Below are positions 10,094 to 20,310 of a DNA stretch of 64,000 bases, piece by piece (the first letter of the stretch is position 1; each line of letters starts with the position of its first letter). The stretch lies in assembly GCA_964007475.1 (NCBI GenBank), contig OZ023273.1, positions 82,438,598 through 82,502,597 of the forward strand, in the 5' to 3' direction. The translations under genes and the position numbers were made by a program. A model generated the notes under the pieces. It was given only the letters and a program-made list of their open reading frames with translations. It made no database searches and was not told where the DNA came from. The DNA is from Hybos culiciformis. Taxonomy: Eukaryota > Arthropoda > Insecta > Diptera > Hybotidae.

Positions 10094-11260
10094 CAGTGGC
10101 GAGCGGTCTAAGGTGCTCCAGGTGCAGAGCACACTCTCTTAAAAAATACCTTATCAAAATAAAATTATAAAAAAAATTATAACTAGCTAGAGTTTTTAAA
10201 TCAATATATTTTTTTTTTTCAATACATACGGCAAACAAAAGTACTCTGAATATTTTCAAAAATCGCGTTAGAATCTGAAAAAAGTAAAAACTAAAAATTT
10301 ACCATTATCGCACCGCAATTATAGTTATAACAAATTTTTTGGTGCTAATCAGGTGCTAGCACAACTTGCTTGAACAAAAGTAATAAAGCTTTTTATTTTT
10401 CATATAAAAAATTTCCAGCATTGCGCATGCGTAATCATTTTACACAAGCAAAATAACAAAAATTAATCCTTTTGTGTGCTACAAAATTTCTGCACCTCTC
10501 TATCAACAAACGAACATTATAAACAATTTCTGATCCTACACAAAAAACTAGTGGAAAACTGTGAAGGTGTAAGCTTTTTATATTGTTTTGTGCTTTTGAT
10601 GTTTTGCCGCTCAAGGGAATTTTTCTCTCTGTGAACATAAGAACTCTAGTGGAAAACTCTGAAGGTGTGTTTTGTTTTGTTTTGTGCTTTTGATATTTTG
10701 CCGCTCAAGGGAATTTTTCTCTCTCTGACATAAGAACTCTAGTGGAAAACTGTGAAGGTGTGTTGTTTTGTTTTGTTTTGTGCTTTTGATGTTTTGCCGC
10801 TCAAGGGAATTTTTCACCTCTGAACATAAGAATCGTAAGATTCTGAAAAGTAAACGGTTGTAAGTGACAATAATGTTCTCTTTAAAAAAAAAAGTCTATT
10901 GAAATGTTTTTGTTAAAATTTAGTTTAATGCTTCTCAGGAAAATTTTGGAATAAAAATATTCTGAACGTAAAATATTCTAGTTGGGTTTGGTTGGTCTAA
11001 TTAATTACAGTAACAAAATGCATCTTGAATTTTTTTACACAGAATATTTTTATTTTAAAAATTTTTTTGAGGAGAAGCACTATTGTAAAATTAAATTTAA
11101 TTCAAAACATTATAAATTATAATTAACTACAATCTAGATTAATAAAAAAAAAAAAAAAAATGGAACCATAGTCCCTCTACGTCCTCGTCATTGGTTCTGG
11201 GTCACTCCAAGGGTGGGACAACTCTGCACACCTTCAAATAAAAGTCACCGCACGCCACTG
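10094..11260. mobile_element. Non-autonomous hAT, 1.17 kb, with minisatellite
   Basis: Ends are CAGTGGCGAGCGGT and, on the complement of the right side, CAGTGGCGTGCGGT. The flanking 8-bp duplication ATCCCAGT (10086-10093 and 11261-11268) is perfect. These are standard hAT features. The interior has no transposase; the short minus-strand frames around 10435-10817 come from the internal tandem repeat. Confidence 0.92.
10545..10835. repeat. Minisatellite, three units of about 100 bp
   Basis: Three consecutive copies of a unit containing CTAGTGGAAAACTGTGAAGG, TTTGTGCTTTTGATGTTTTG and CCGCTCAAGGGAATTTTTC. The copies differ by a few substitutions and by the length of a (GTTTT)n run. Lies inside the hAT at 10094-11260. 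Confidence 0.9.
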
Positions 11261-11268
11261 ATCCCAGT

Positions 11269-11785
11269 GTATTTTCAATATAAATAAATTTAGTTTTTGG
11301 GCTTCTGTTTTTTAAATTGAATTCACGCCACAGAATAATATTAATTCAATTAAGTAAATAAATTGTCAATAAGTTAATGAGAAATCAAAAAATATCGAAT
11401 TTATCAATTAAATTTCGTAAATATAATTAAATGAGAATTTATTAAAAAGTTCTAATTAAATTGACCGAATATGAATGTTTAAAATTTTTTTTTTAGTTAT
11501 TAGAATTCTCTTTTCCGAAAAAAAATTTATTATGTTAAAATTTGTATCTTTAGTTCATAACAAATATTTTCTGAACAAACTTTCCATGTAAAATGTTTCA
11601 GAAACAGATTGATTAAGAATAAAGTAATTGTCAATTGTTGTACCATACTTAGTAGTAGCTTGCCTCGGATTATTTTTATGGTTAAATTAAATTTTTCAAA
11701 CAAAAATTGCACAAGTGGTTGCGATTTTTCTTCAGCAAAATTGGTATTAAAATCGCCAGCCAGACTAAGCGAAAGTAAATGTAAA
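11269..11785. other. AT-rich stretch, nothing recognised
   Basis: Long A/T tracts. The overlapping short frames at 11530-11794 show no family features. Confidence 0.6.
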
Positions 11786-11786
11786 T

Positions 11787-11965
11787 TTATTTGACAAAAT
11801 GCCGCCCGCCGCCCCGTTCAGCTTTTTGAAAAATTAATTTCTCGTTAAAGTTCTGTTTAAAAAACGTATGAAATAAAGCATGAAAATTTTGAAGGGCCAT
11901 AACTCGGAAATGGGGGCTTTCGCGCAAAAACCGTCCCGGATTTAATATTTTAGGAACCGCCTCTA
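11787..11965 (-). repeat. Copy of the GAAATTAATTT / GCCCGCCC repeat module
   Basis: Starts with a GC-rich patch (GCCGCCCGCCGCCCC), then CTTTTTGAAAAATTAATTTC, GTTCTGTTTAAAAAACGTAT, GGGCCATAACTC and TTTAGGAACCGCCTCTA. The same blocks in the same order recur at 13500-13645 and, inverted, at 13020-13160. It is a detached third copy of the foldback arm described below. Confidence 0.75.
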
Positions 11966-12799
11966 CCACATACAGAATCAGCGGCAGAAAAATTTATTCT
12001 GCTACTATTGAAATTTTGGTCAGAATCTCATGAGATTGCTGCCTTTAAAACAGAAATAGAATCAGGATCAGCGCAGCTTCGAAATTTGTGCTTGAAAATA
12101 TTTTAATGTGCATGTGATCAGTAAGTTGTATTTACAATCGTAAATTTAGCTCGGTAAATGGTATATTACATGAGTCACATGTAATTATTTAATTTAGTAA
12201 ATTTTATTTACGTTCTCCGTATTAAGTAAATTTTATTTACTTACGCCCGGGTGTCGTTAAAGCAATGGGTGTCGTTAAAACAGAATTTAGCAACAGAACA
12301 GAATCAGCGACAGAAAAATTTATTCTGCTACTGAAATTCTGGTCAGAATCTCATGAGATTGTTGCTTTTAAAACAGAAACAGAAACAAAAATTCGATTTA
12401 CTTGTCATTACGATTTTAAAAATTATTTATTATTAGAGGAGAGGCTTGCAGGTTCCTACCCCATAGCTTTTTTTATCATAACTCGTCAAAAAATGAACGT
12501 ATTGTACAAAAAGTATATGCATTGGAAAGAGGAAGTAAAAAGCTACAATCCTGGCCTAGAAATCATTTGAAATCTCAAAAAATAAAAATTCTATAGCAAA
12601 TTTTCAAAAGTATCTAAAATCGAACTATTAAAATTTAGGCTTGCAGGTTGCCACCCTTTAGAAAATTGCTGAAAATGTTGAAAAGCTGAAACTGAAAAAT
12701 GTCTTATTTAGGAATTTATTCAAATTTATTGAATTTCACTTGCACACAGTGGCTGTAAACATAAAAAAATTACTGAAAATTGACACAAAAAATAAAATT

Positions 12800-13830
12800 G
12801 CAATATGGTATGGAATAATTCCAAATCTTCATCGGAATCTAGTTTAAACCACACAGAATGGGCTGAAACTTGGAGGGGCGTAGAGGCGGTGGCCAAACTT
12901 CCAAAACTGAAATCAGTCCTTGGGCAAAGGCCCCGTTTCGGAGATAGGGCCCCCAAAGTTTTCATACATTTTTGTATAGAAAATTTTTTTTTGTGGCCGA
13001 TTTGCCCTATTTTTAGGTTGGTAATAGAGACGGTGCCTAAAATGTTAAATCCGAGTTATTTTTTGCAGGAAGGCCCCCATTTCGGAGTTATGGCCCTTCA
13101 AAATGTTCATACGTTATTTCATACGTTTTTTAAACAGAACTTCGACGAGAAATTAATTTTTCAAAAAGCGGGGGGACGATCGGGCGGTCAGTGGGACTTG
13201 CGGCTGGCGCAATTAATTTCTCGTCTCGGGGAGCGGGGCGGCGGGTTGGCGGTCAGCCCGCCCGCCCGCTTTTTGAAAAATTAATTTCTCGTCAAAGTTC
13301 TATTTAAAATTTTTTTGTAAAAAGGCTTTGACGAGAAATTAATTGCGCTAGCCGCAAATCCCACTGACCGCCCGATCGTCCCCCCGCTTTTTGAAAAATT
13401 TTAATTTCTCGTCAAAGTTCTATTTAAAATTGTTTTGTAAAAAGGCTTTGGCGCAAAATTAATTGCGCCAGCCGCAAATCCCACTGACCGCCCGCCCGCC
13501 CACTTTTTGAAAAATTAATTTCTCGTCAAAGTTCTGTTTAAAAAACGTATGAAGTAACGTAGGAACATTTTGAAGGGCCATAACTCCGAAACGGGGCCTT
13601 CCTACAAAAACCGTCTCGGATTTAACATTTTAGGGACCGCCTCTATACCAACCCAAAAATAGGACAAATCGGGCACAAAAAAAATTGTCCATACAAAAAT
13701 TTATGAAAACTTTGGGGGCCCTATCTCCGAAACGGGGCCTTTGCCTCAAGAACTGATTTCAGTTTTGGGAGTTTCGGCACCGCCCATTCTGAGTGGTTCA
13801 AGGAAACGGCAATATCGCCAATTTTTTCCC
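12800..13830. repeat. Large foldback with GC-rich core
   Basis: The left arm (about 12840-13215) and right arm (about 13440-13800) are inverted copies. Shared words: CCCCGTTTCGGAGATAGGGC, TTTGCCCTATTTTTAGGTTG, GGCCCTTCAAAATGTTC, TTAATTTCTCGTC. The centre (13216-13500) has GC-rich patches (CGGGCGGTCAGTGGGACTTG) and a tandem duplication of about 120 bp: the block CTTTTTGAAAAATTAATTTC to GCAAATCCCACTGACCGCCC occurs at 13268-13372 and again at 13386-13500. The plus-strand frame at 12805-13284 is repeat, not a gene. Confidence 0.8.
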
Positions 13831-13847
13831 CACTTTCCGACAAAAAA

Positions 13848-14141
13848 ACTCGAAAAAACGTAAATAAAGACAAAAAAAAATTAAATCAAATTCAATTGAC
13901 ATTCTGGCAATTCGACCTAACGGTCTCGTGATATAAGTTTTGACTCGTGTGTATGTGCTTTTGTGTATACATACTCGTTGTAATAACAGATTTTCTTAAT
14001 ATGTGTTGTAATCTACTATTAGGTACTTGTTGTATGTTGTCATTGAACAAATTACTTGTCATTACGACAAAAACAACTCGAAAAAACGTAAATAAACAAT
14101 GCCAAAAAAATTATAGTAAATTCAATTGACATTCTGGCAAC
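13848..14141 (+). repeat. Direct duplication flanking a TCTCGTGATATAAG segment
   Basis: AACTCGAAAAAACGTAAATA ... TCAATTGACATTCTGGCAA occurs at 13848-13912 and again at 14074-14141. Between them lies a segment beginning GGTCTCGTGATATAAG, TTTTGTGTATACA and TAATCTACTATTA, which is also found at 20050-20160. The layout suggests insertion plus local duplication. Confidence 0.6.
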
Positions 14142-14432
14142 AGAAACAGAAAATAACCTAGCTTGATGTTATTTAAATTCTGTGGACACAATGAATTTTT
14201 CTGTCACTAAATTCTGTTGTGAAATTCTGTGGCAGGATAAATTCTGTGTATTGGATTCTGTGTCTGTTGCTAAATTCTGTTTTAACGACATCCCGACTTT
14301 AGTTAATTTTTCAGAAGTTTTAATTTCATTTTTCTAATCGATTGCTGAAGTCGAATAAAGGAATAAAATAGAAATTTATAATGTGAAATTATAAACAAAT
14401 TTAAATAAGTTATTTATAGCTAAATGGGTGGA

Positions 14433-15330
14433 GGCTCTTCAGCCGAAAAATTCTTTGTAAGTGATGTCGCAATTGTTGAGGATTTAGTGCTTAATTTGTG
14501 ACTATTAGTGCCACAAAAACTAGAATTTGTGCTCGCTTGGTTTTTGAGAAACTTTGATTATCGAATTTGGAACATGGGTCTCAGGGTCTCTCTAGCCGGA
14601 TTCGAATGTCGAAAAAATAATGATGCTATCATTTAGTACTTAGTTTGTGCCTATTTTTGCTACAAAACCTAGAATTGCTGCTTTTCAAAATTATGTAAAA
14701 AAAAATTTTTTTAAATTAGGCGAAAATATTAAAATTTGAACCGAATTTTTTTTCTTCGAATTTTGGAAAAGCAAAAATGACACCATTTAGTTTTTAATTT
14801 GTACTTTCGTTTATTGTACTTTGTGAAACGTGGGGTGCGGAGCGGCGCGCGCCGCAAATCCCACTAACCAACCACCAGTTCATACGCCCGCCGCCCCGAA
14901 CCCCACCCTGATAGCTGAAGATGAAATTTTTTCGACTTACATTTTTTTCCATTCTTCCGTGCGGCATATTTATTTTTTTTATAAAACAAATCATCACAAA
15001 GTGCAGTAAACGCAAGCACAAATTAATCACTAAATAATTTAAAAAATAATGTTTTTACATAATTTGGAAGAGCACAAATTCTAGTTTTTGTAGCACAAAT
15101 AGACACAAATTAAGCACTAAATGATAGCGTCATTATTTTTTTGAAAATTCCAATCCGGCCAGAGATGCGCCTTTTACCCATGTTCGAAATTCGAAAATAA
15201 AAGTTTTTAAAAAACTAAGTGAGAATAAATTCTAGTTTTTGTGGCACTAATAGTCACAAATTAAGCAGTAAATGGTCAATAATTGCGACATCACTCACAA
15301 AGAATTCTCCGGCTGAAAAGCCCCTATCCT
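14433..15330. mobile_element. Foldback element of about 890 bp
   Basis: Inverted arms of roughly 290 bp. Left: GGCTCTTCAGCCG, TTCTTTGTAAGTGATGTCGC, GTGCCACAAAAACTAGAATT, CTATCATTTAGTACTTAG. Right: the complements at 15040-15330 (ACATCACTCACAAAGAATTC, CCGGCTGAAAAGCCCC). The central part has an unrelated GC-rich patch at 14840-14905 carrying GCCGCAAATCCCACTAACC, close to the motif in the 13.2-13.5 kb foldback. No target duplication could be fixed. The minus-strand frame at 14794-15030 overlaps arm sequence and is not a gene. Confidence 0.75.
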
Positions 15331-15514
15331 ATAAATGTGCTAATGCTTATAAGAAATCAATAAAATATACACTTAATCTGTGTTTTCATTTTATGTAAAA
15401 TTTAACCTACACGCATTCTTTTTTTGTACACATTGATGCTGCTTTTGAAAGTAAAAACAATAATAAAAAAAAATTTTAAACTAAATAAAACTCTTCAAAC
15501 CAATTTACACACTT

Positions 15515-15590
15515 TTACAGTCTGCTCAACTTCCCGTTATATAAATCTGCGCGATATTTAATATCCGGCGGCAGTCGTCCTGCTAAATCT
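15515..15590 (-). other. Candidate terminal coding exon, unidentified
   Basis: A GC-richer patch in AT-rich DNA reads, on the minus strand, DLAGRLPPDIKYRADLYNG then KLSRL and a stop at 15517-15515. It could be a last exon or an old LINE/gypsy end. No family recognised and no upstream exon found. Confidence 0.2.
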
Positions 15591-16430
15591 TTATTTTTAA
15601 AATGAAAATTGATATAAGGTAATTGATATAAGGATAAATTATTTATTTGCTATATCTATATAACATATACGTATTTACTCTTAAAAATACAAAATATTCT
15701 TACATATAGAGCTACACTTAAACGTAGTAGATACACATTCTGACAAATTTTCACTGTTTTTAACTTGACATGAAAGCAACTAATTTTATTTAACTGCACA
15801 CACAATAAACAATGATTAATGTCTTTATAAGTGTATTAATCCTTTAGGTACCTTTACAACAATATAAAGGATATTAATATCTAAAAAATTTATTAAATTT
15901 ATTAAGGGCAACCTGTAGCTTTGTATATGGAAGAATTTATTTTTGGAAGAATATTATTTTGGCAACAAGATTAACAGAAGATGATAAAAGTTTTTTTTTT
16001 TTGTACCAAAATAAAATTTAATTAATTTTATTATGTGTTATTTTATAAAGCAGCAAATATAAAGAATTTTTTATTTTTGGTTATTTACAGTAACCTACAT
16101 TATATATTTTATATTTACTATATTTATATACATAATATACATAATATCAAAATTTTAAATTTCGCATTTACTCTTTTATTTTTATTCTTTATTTAGGTAG
16201 ATTTCGACTAAAAATCAACTTTTTTTAGTTTAAACGAATTTACTTTACAGAACTTCAAACTTAACTTTCTGAGCTGAATTTCGTTGATGAAAAAGAAATG
16301 TACAAGTTGCTATTAAAAATAATTATAATTCTGAACTTGATTTCACTTAGATACACGAAACTAACAGGTGAACCTAACCAACCCAGTTGAACCAGTAAAG
16401 AAGCTTTGACGCAAAAAAAAAAAGTTTTGA
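15591..16430. other. AT-rich stretch, nothing recognised
   Basis: Homopolymers and simple AT-rich sequence. The minus-strand frame at 16261-16563 overlaps the LINE remnant on the other strand and has no features of its own. Confidence 0.6.
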
Positions 16431-16489
16431 GCATGTTGAGATAATTGATTGTTTCAGATAATATTACGACATTGTAAAAATTCCCCGCA

Positions 16490-16640
16490 AGCCGCAAGAC
16501 TTGGGGCCCGTTTGACAAAAACTGCCGCAGTTGCGGGAACGAGGATGAAAAAGAAACTATCATCCATTTTATCTGTGATGAAATTCCTTAACGTAACGGG
16601 TTGGGCTTAGAGGTCTGTGTTAGCCACCAGACCAGGTTAC
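16490..16640 (+). pseudogene. LINE ORF2 C-terminal zinc-knuckle fragment
   Basis: The plus-strand frame reads FDKNCRSCGNEDEKETIIHF then ICDEIP and a stop. The spacing C-x2-C-(ET)-x3-H-x3-C is the C-terminal knuckle found after RT/RNase H in I- and R1-group non-LTR retrotransposons. Decayed coding continues to about 16640 and beyond. Nothing upstream is readable, so this is a short dead remnant. Confidence 0.6.
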
Positions 16641-16944
16641 GAGAGTGAGTGGTGTCAAAACGATGCGCAAGACCTAATTGGGAATAATTTGAGTAGTTCC
16701 ACCACTTTAATCAACCAAACAACCAACGTGCTACAAGACTGGAAGATTATTAAACTTATAACAAGATATTAAAAAGGCTGATGTTAAACATAGAAAATTA
16801 TCTGTCGTTGTTTGGTATTCAATCAAAAAAAATCTGGTAGTCAAATAAAACGAAGTAATTTAGTTTTCAGATTTTTCAATCAGATAGAATTGAAACTCTC
16901 AGTATGTAAATTCCTAAAAAATAATTCTAAAAATTTAACTTAAC

Positions 16945-17085
16945 ACGATCAAAAATCTTTTCGAGTCTCCCTCCAGAAAAGGAGTTAAAACCTATGTTTA
17001 AAACCTATCCATAGGTTAAATTGCGAAATACATGGTTTTAACTCCTTTTCCGGAGGCAGACGCGAAAAGGTCTTTGCTCGCGAAG
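16945..17085. repeat. Short inverted repeat (hairpin)
   Basis: AAAAGGAGTTAAAACCTATG on the left pairs with CATGGTTTTAACTCCTTTTC on the right, and outside that the pair continues imperfectly (CTTTTCGAGTCTCCCTCC against GGAGGCAGACGCGAAAAG). About 55-bp arms with a loop of about 30. It could be a very small MITE. Confidence 0.6.
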
Positions 17086-17089
17086 GAAT

Positions 17090-18254
17090 AGATTAGAGAG
17101 AAATATATTCGAATATTTTATGGCTTAATTTGTTTGGGCGTTATGGTCGTTTTAAGTGACCCTTGTGCGTTATGACCTTTTTAAGTGAGGCAGGCAGCCC
17201 TTGGGCTTCGGCCCTAGTGACACATCAACGAAATTTAAAAATTTATAATAAAACAAAGAAAGTACTTTATAAAATAACACGATAACAAAGTTTACTGAAC
17301 ATAATTCTTAATCTAAAAATGTTATTTATAAAAACAATATTCATAAAATATTACATCAAAATGTTTTTTAGCAGTAGTAAGCAGATTTAATCTACATACA
17401 GAGATACAAAATGGATCAAAGGTAAACATTTTTTAATAAAAGTTGAAATTGTTTTAAAAATAAGGAAAATAATATGAATTTTATGGCAGAAAATTTCTTT
17501 CAATCAAATTGAATTGATATTAAATGTAGATAAAAAATCAGATTTTTATATTTAAATCCATTTAAATCGATTTTTTTTTTTCTGGAAAAATTTAAATCTT
17601 AAATACTTAGTTATTATTATGCTATGAAAACCAAATTTCCCAATTGATAGTATCAAAACATTTCTGTAACCACAATGTAATTCACCTGATTACGAACAAA
17701 TGAAATTATTGAATTTAATTTTATTCACATTATAATCACTTTAAAACATTATTTTTTTTTATCCGTAAAATATGATTGAAATGTTTCATTGAAATGTATT
17801 TTCCTTAAAGTTATTTATTCAAAATTATTTTATAACCAAATCTAATTAAAAGATTTATTCGGGACTAATTTATTTATTTATAAATGTATCGATAATTTGT
17901 GTATAGGACAAGTCTTGGTAAAAATTTCACCAGAAATTGTGTCCAATAATGTCAAAAAAAAAACACCATAAAAAAATATAGGAAGCTCTGTTATTACAAG
18001 GGTTCGCAACTATTTTTTCTAATGCTTATTTATGCTTTTGTGTCAATTTAAAACTTCACATACGCTTTCAGCTTCAGCTCTTTATTAGAATCACTAAGCA
18101 ATGAAATTTCGAAGGTTGTCGGCTTCAAGGCTTCAAGGTTAGATACTTCTATTTTTTCAGATTCGTTTTAACATGATTTTTAACCTCTTTTAACGCTGTT
18201 TCTGTTAACGCTCAATTTTCAGCAATTTTCAGGAACGCATCATGAGCGCTAAAT
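17090..18254. other. AT-rich stretch up to the assembly gap
   Basis: The only structure seen is a short direct repeat at 17140-17190 (GCGTTATGRYCNTTTTAAGTGA twice) next to the hairpin above, and a GC-rich hairpin CCTTGGGCTTCGGCC. No coding signal. Confidence 0.5.
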
Positions 18255-18454
18255 NNNNNNNNNNNNNNNNNNNNNNNNNNNNNNNNNNNNNNNNNNNNNN
18301 NNNNNNNNNNNNNNNNNNNNNNNNNNNNNNNNNNNNNNNNNNNNNNNNNNNNNNNNNNNNNNNNNNNNNNNNNNNNNNNNNNNNNNNNNNNNNNNNNNNN
18401 NNNNNNNNNNNNNNNNNNNNNNNNNNNNNNNNNNNNNNNNNNNNNNNNNNNNNN
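18255..18454. other. Assembly gap (200 N)
   Basis: Exactly 200 unknown bases, a usual scaffold-gap placeholder, so the true distance is unknown. Frames reported across it are artefacts. Confidence 0.99.
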
Positions 18455-19044
18455 AATAAAAAATTTGCCTAAAAAATATACAAAAACTTGGATATACAAT
18501 TTTAAAATAATATTATTATAAAATTATAAAAGTTATTCTTCAAAAACAGCAAATATACATACATACTGGGTACAATTAATATTTGCTTGTCGAAACCCGT
18601 GAGATATTCAGGGAAGCTAAATAAATTTAAATTTTTGAAATACATTTTTTAATTTTATTTTCTAACAAATTTACCGTAGTTTGCAATGCTTTTTTCGAAT
18701 TTTACAATGTTTTTTTCATTAATTTTTTTTTCCGGCAAATTGTTTAGATGCAAATTCCAATAGATGTCTATACTTTATATTTTATTTTAACTTCAATAGA
18801 CGTCTTTTTACTTATTGATTACATACATACATAGAAATGGTCGATTGTCTATTAATATTATGATTTAAAAGCTAGTTTGTAGGCAGCTTTCCTAGTGAGT
18901 TAATTAAATTTGTGAAAACGTTGTAAAAGATCGTTAAAAGTTTGCTTCGTTAACAGTTTGTAAAAATTTCAATCTTATCTTAATTTAACAAAATTAAAAA
19001 CAATAAGAATAAAAATTAAAAAGTGTTAGGATAATAAAAATTAA
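18455..19044. other. AT-rich stretch, nothing recognised
   Basis: No coding, tandem or inverted-repeat structure that I can support. Confidence 0.55.
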
Positions 19045-19047
19045 AAT

Positions 19048-19285
19048 CTTCTTCTTCTTCAATGGCGCAGCGACCCAATTGGAGTCTTGGCCTCATCAAT
19101 TCTTCGCCTCCATTCTACTCTATCTTCTGATACTTGTTTCCAATTTCTAGTGTTTAAGATACTTTTTGCATCCGCGTGCACACTGCCTAGGTTTACCCAC
19201 TGATCTTTCAGCTTTCTGAAATGTGCTCTTTTCGAAATAAAATAGGGCAAAATTTCAGAACAATCGAAGGTATGCGCTTTTCGGA
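19048..19285 (-). pseudogene. LINE 3' end with (GAA)n tail
   Basis: The minus-strand frame ends ILNTRNWKQVSEDRVEWRRR then IDEAKTPIGSLRH and a stop near 19060. The W-x4-DR-x2-WR pattern followed by EAKT and a short tail resembles the extreme C-terminus of ORF2 in several LINE groups, for example RTE-like. The 3' end is a short CTTCTTCTTC tract on the plus strand at 19048-19058, that is (GAA)n at the element's 3' end. 5'-truncated, about 240 bp. Confidence 0.55.
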
Positions 19286-19589
19286 AGTTTATCCGATAAT
19301 TCGTTTTAAATGAATTAGTATACCTAATCTCATACAAACCAATTTTTATGTGATAATTCGTATTTTGTTATATGTTTTTATGCACTAATTCATTTTAAAA
19401 TGAATTAGTTCATAAAATATAAAAATATAAATTTCTGTGCTATTTCGTTTTCAAACGAATTAGTGCATAAATAGCGGAAAATCATTTTTATGTGATAATT
19501 CACTTTAAAATGAATTAGTGCATAAAATTTTCGTACGAAACTTTTTTATGAGATAATTCATTTTTCAGTTTATGTATTAATTCATTTTA

Positions 19590-19950
19590 ATGGGCATGTG
19601 CTCGGTATGTTGTATTTAGTAGTATAGAATTTAGAACGCTAAATGGAATATTATATGCGTCAATACACATGCAATCATTAAATGCTTCATTCCATTCATT
19701 AAATGCTTCATTCCATTCATGAAATGCCTGTTCCATTCATTAAATGCCACTTCCATTCAGTAAATGCTTCATTCCATTCATTAAATGTTTCATATTGAAT
19801 ATTCCGTAATACCTAAACAAAAATAATATCACTCACAATATTTCAATACAGACAAATACCAACAAAAAATGAAAAAAAAAAAGTGTATAAAAACTATTGT
19901 TTTTTTTTGCATTGTAAGTGTATAGACTGCAACTACCTAACACATGCACA
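19590..19950. mobile_element. MITE with TTTTAATGNGCATGTG ends
   Basis: Left end TTTTAATGGGCATGTGCTCG (19586 on); right end, complement, TTTTAATGTGCATGTGTTAG (to about 19955). Another left-type end occurs at 12104 (TTTTAATGTGCATGTGATCA) followed by the same GTAAGTTGTATTTA block, so this is a dispersed family. No target duplication determined. Contains the minisatellite in the next entry. Confidence 0.55.
19670..19795 (+). repeat. Minisatellite CATTAAATGCTTCATTC
   Basis: About six units of roughly 20 bp with core ATTCATTAAATGCTTC and small variants (GAAATGCC, TAAATGCCAC, TAAATGTTTC). Confidence 0.9.
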
Positions 19951-20009
19951 TTAAAACAGTATATTGGATATGTTTAACAAAATTTGTTATACAACTCGTT
20001 CTGTATTTA

Positions 20010-20110
20010 CACAAAAACACATAGACACTTGTCAATTTATATCACTCGACCTTCGGTCTCGTGATATAAGTATTGACTCGTGTCGATGTTTTTTTGTGTA
20101 TACAGAACTC
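20010..20110. repeat. Palindrome around GACCTTCGGTC
   Basis: TTACACAAAAACACATAGAC on the left is matched by its complement on the right through TTTATATCAC / GTGATATAAG, with centre ACTCGACCTTCGGTCTCGT near 20050. Half of this palindrome and its right flank recur at 13915-14035. Confidence 0.8.
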
Positions 20111-20310
20111 TTAATTAATAACAAATTTAGTTAATATATACAATAATCTACTATTATAATGAATTATCACATAAAAATAATTTTTTATGAGATAATTCAT
20201 TTTTCAATTTATGTGCTATTTCGTTTTTAAATGAATTAGCTCATAAAAAAAAATTATGTGATAATTCGTTTTAAAAATTATGTGATAATTAATTATGCGA
20301 TAATTCACGG

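Larger units (their letters stand above)
12247..14295. mobile_element. Element with GGGTGTCGTTAAAACAG ends
   Basis: Inverted ends: left GGGTGTCGTTAAAACAGAAT (12265 on, with a partial duplicate at 12247), right the complement of GGATGTCGTTAAAACAGAAT (to about 14293). The similarity continues inward through TTTAGCAACAGA, with many CAGAAT/ATTCTG words on both flanks. A related fragment lies just outside at 11970-12070 (CAGAATCAGCGGCAGAAAAA). I could not fix a target duplication. It encloses the foldback at 12800-13830. The superfamily is unknown. Confidence 0.55.
19288..20310. repeat. Array of palindromic ATAATTCATTTTAAAATGAATTA units
   Basis: Units of about 30-40 bp built on GATAATTCRTTTTAAAATGAA and TTAGTGCATAAAA repeat at 19288-19585 (about eight times) and resume, inverted, at 20158-20310. 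Each unit is itself palindromic. The middle, 19593-19950, is a separate insertion, and 20020-20160 carries another palindrome. The arrangement looks like the two arms of one element opened by later insertions. No coding capacity. Confidence 0.7.

Noticed and set aside
12805..13284. 159-codon frame, the longest in the 9-20 kb region
   Set aside because: It runs through one arm of the 12.8-13.8 kb foldback, and the complementary arm has matching sequence; no domain visible.
18212..18499. Frames on both strands at the N gap
   Set aside because: They exist only because 200 N bases contain no stop codons.
19670..19795. Regular 20-bp repeats resembling a CRISPR array
   Set aside because: Units are contiguous without unique spacers, in an insect genome; a minisatellite.
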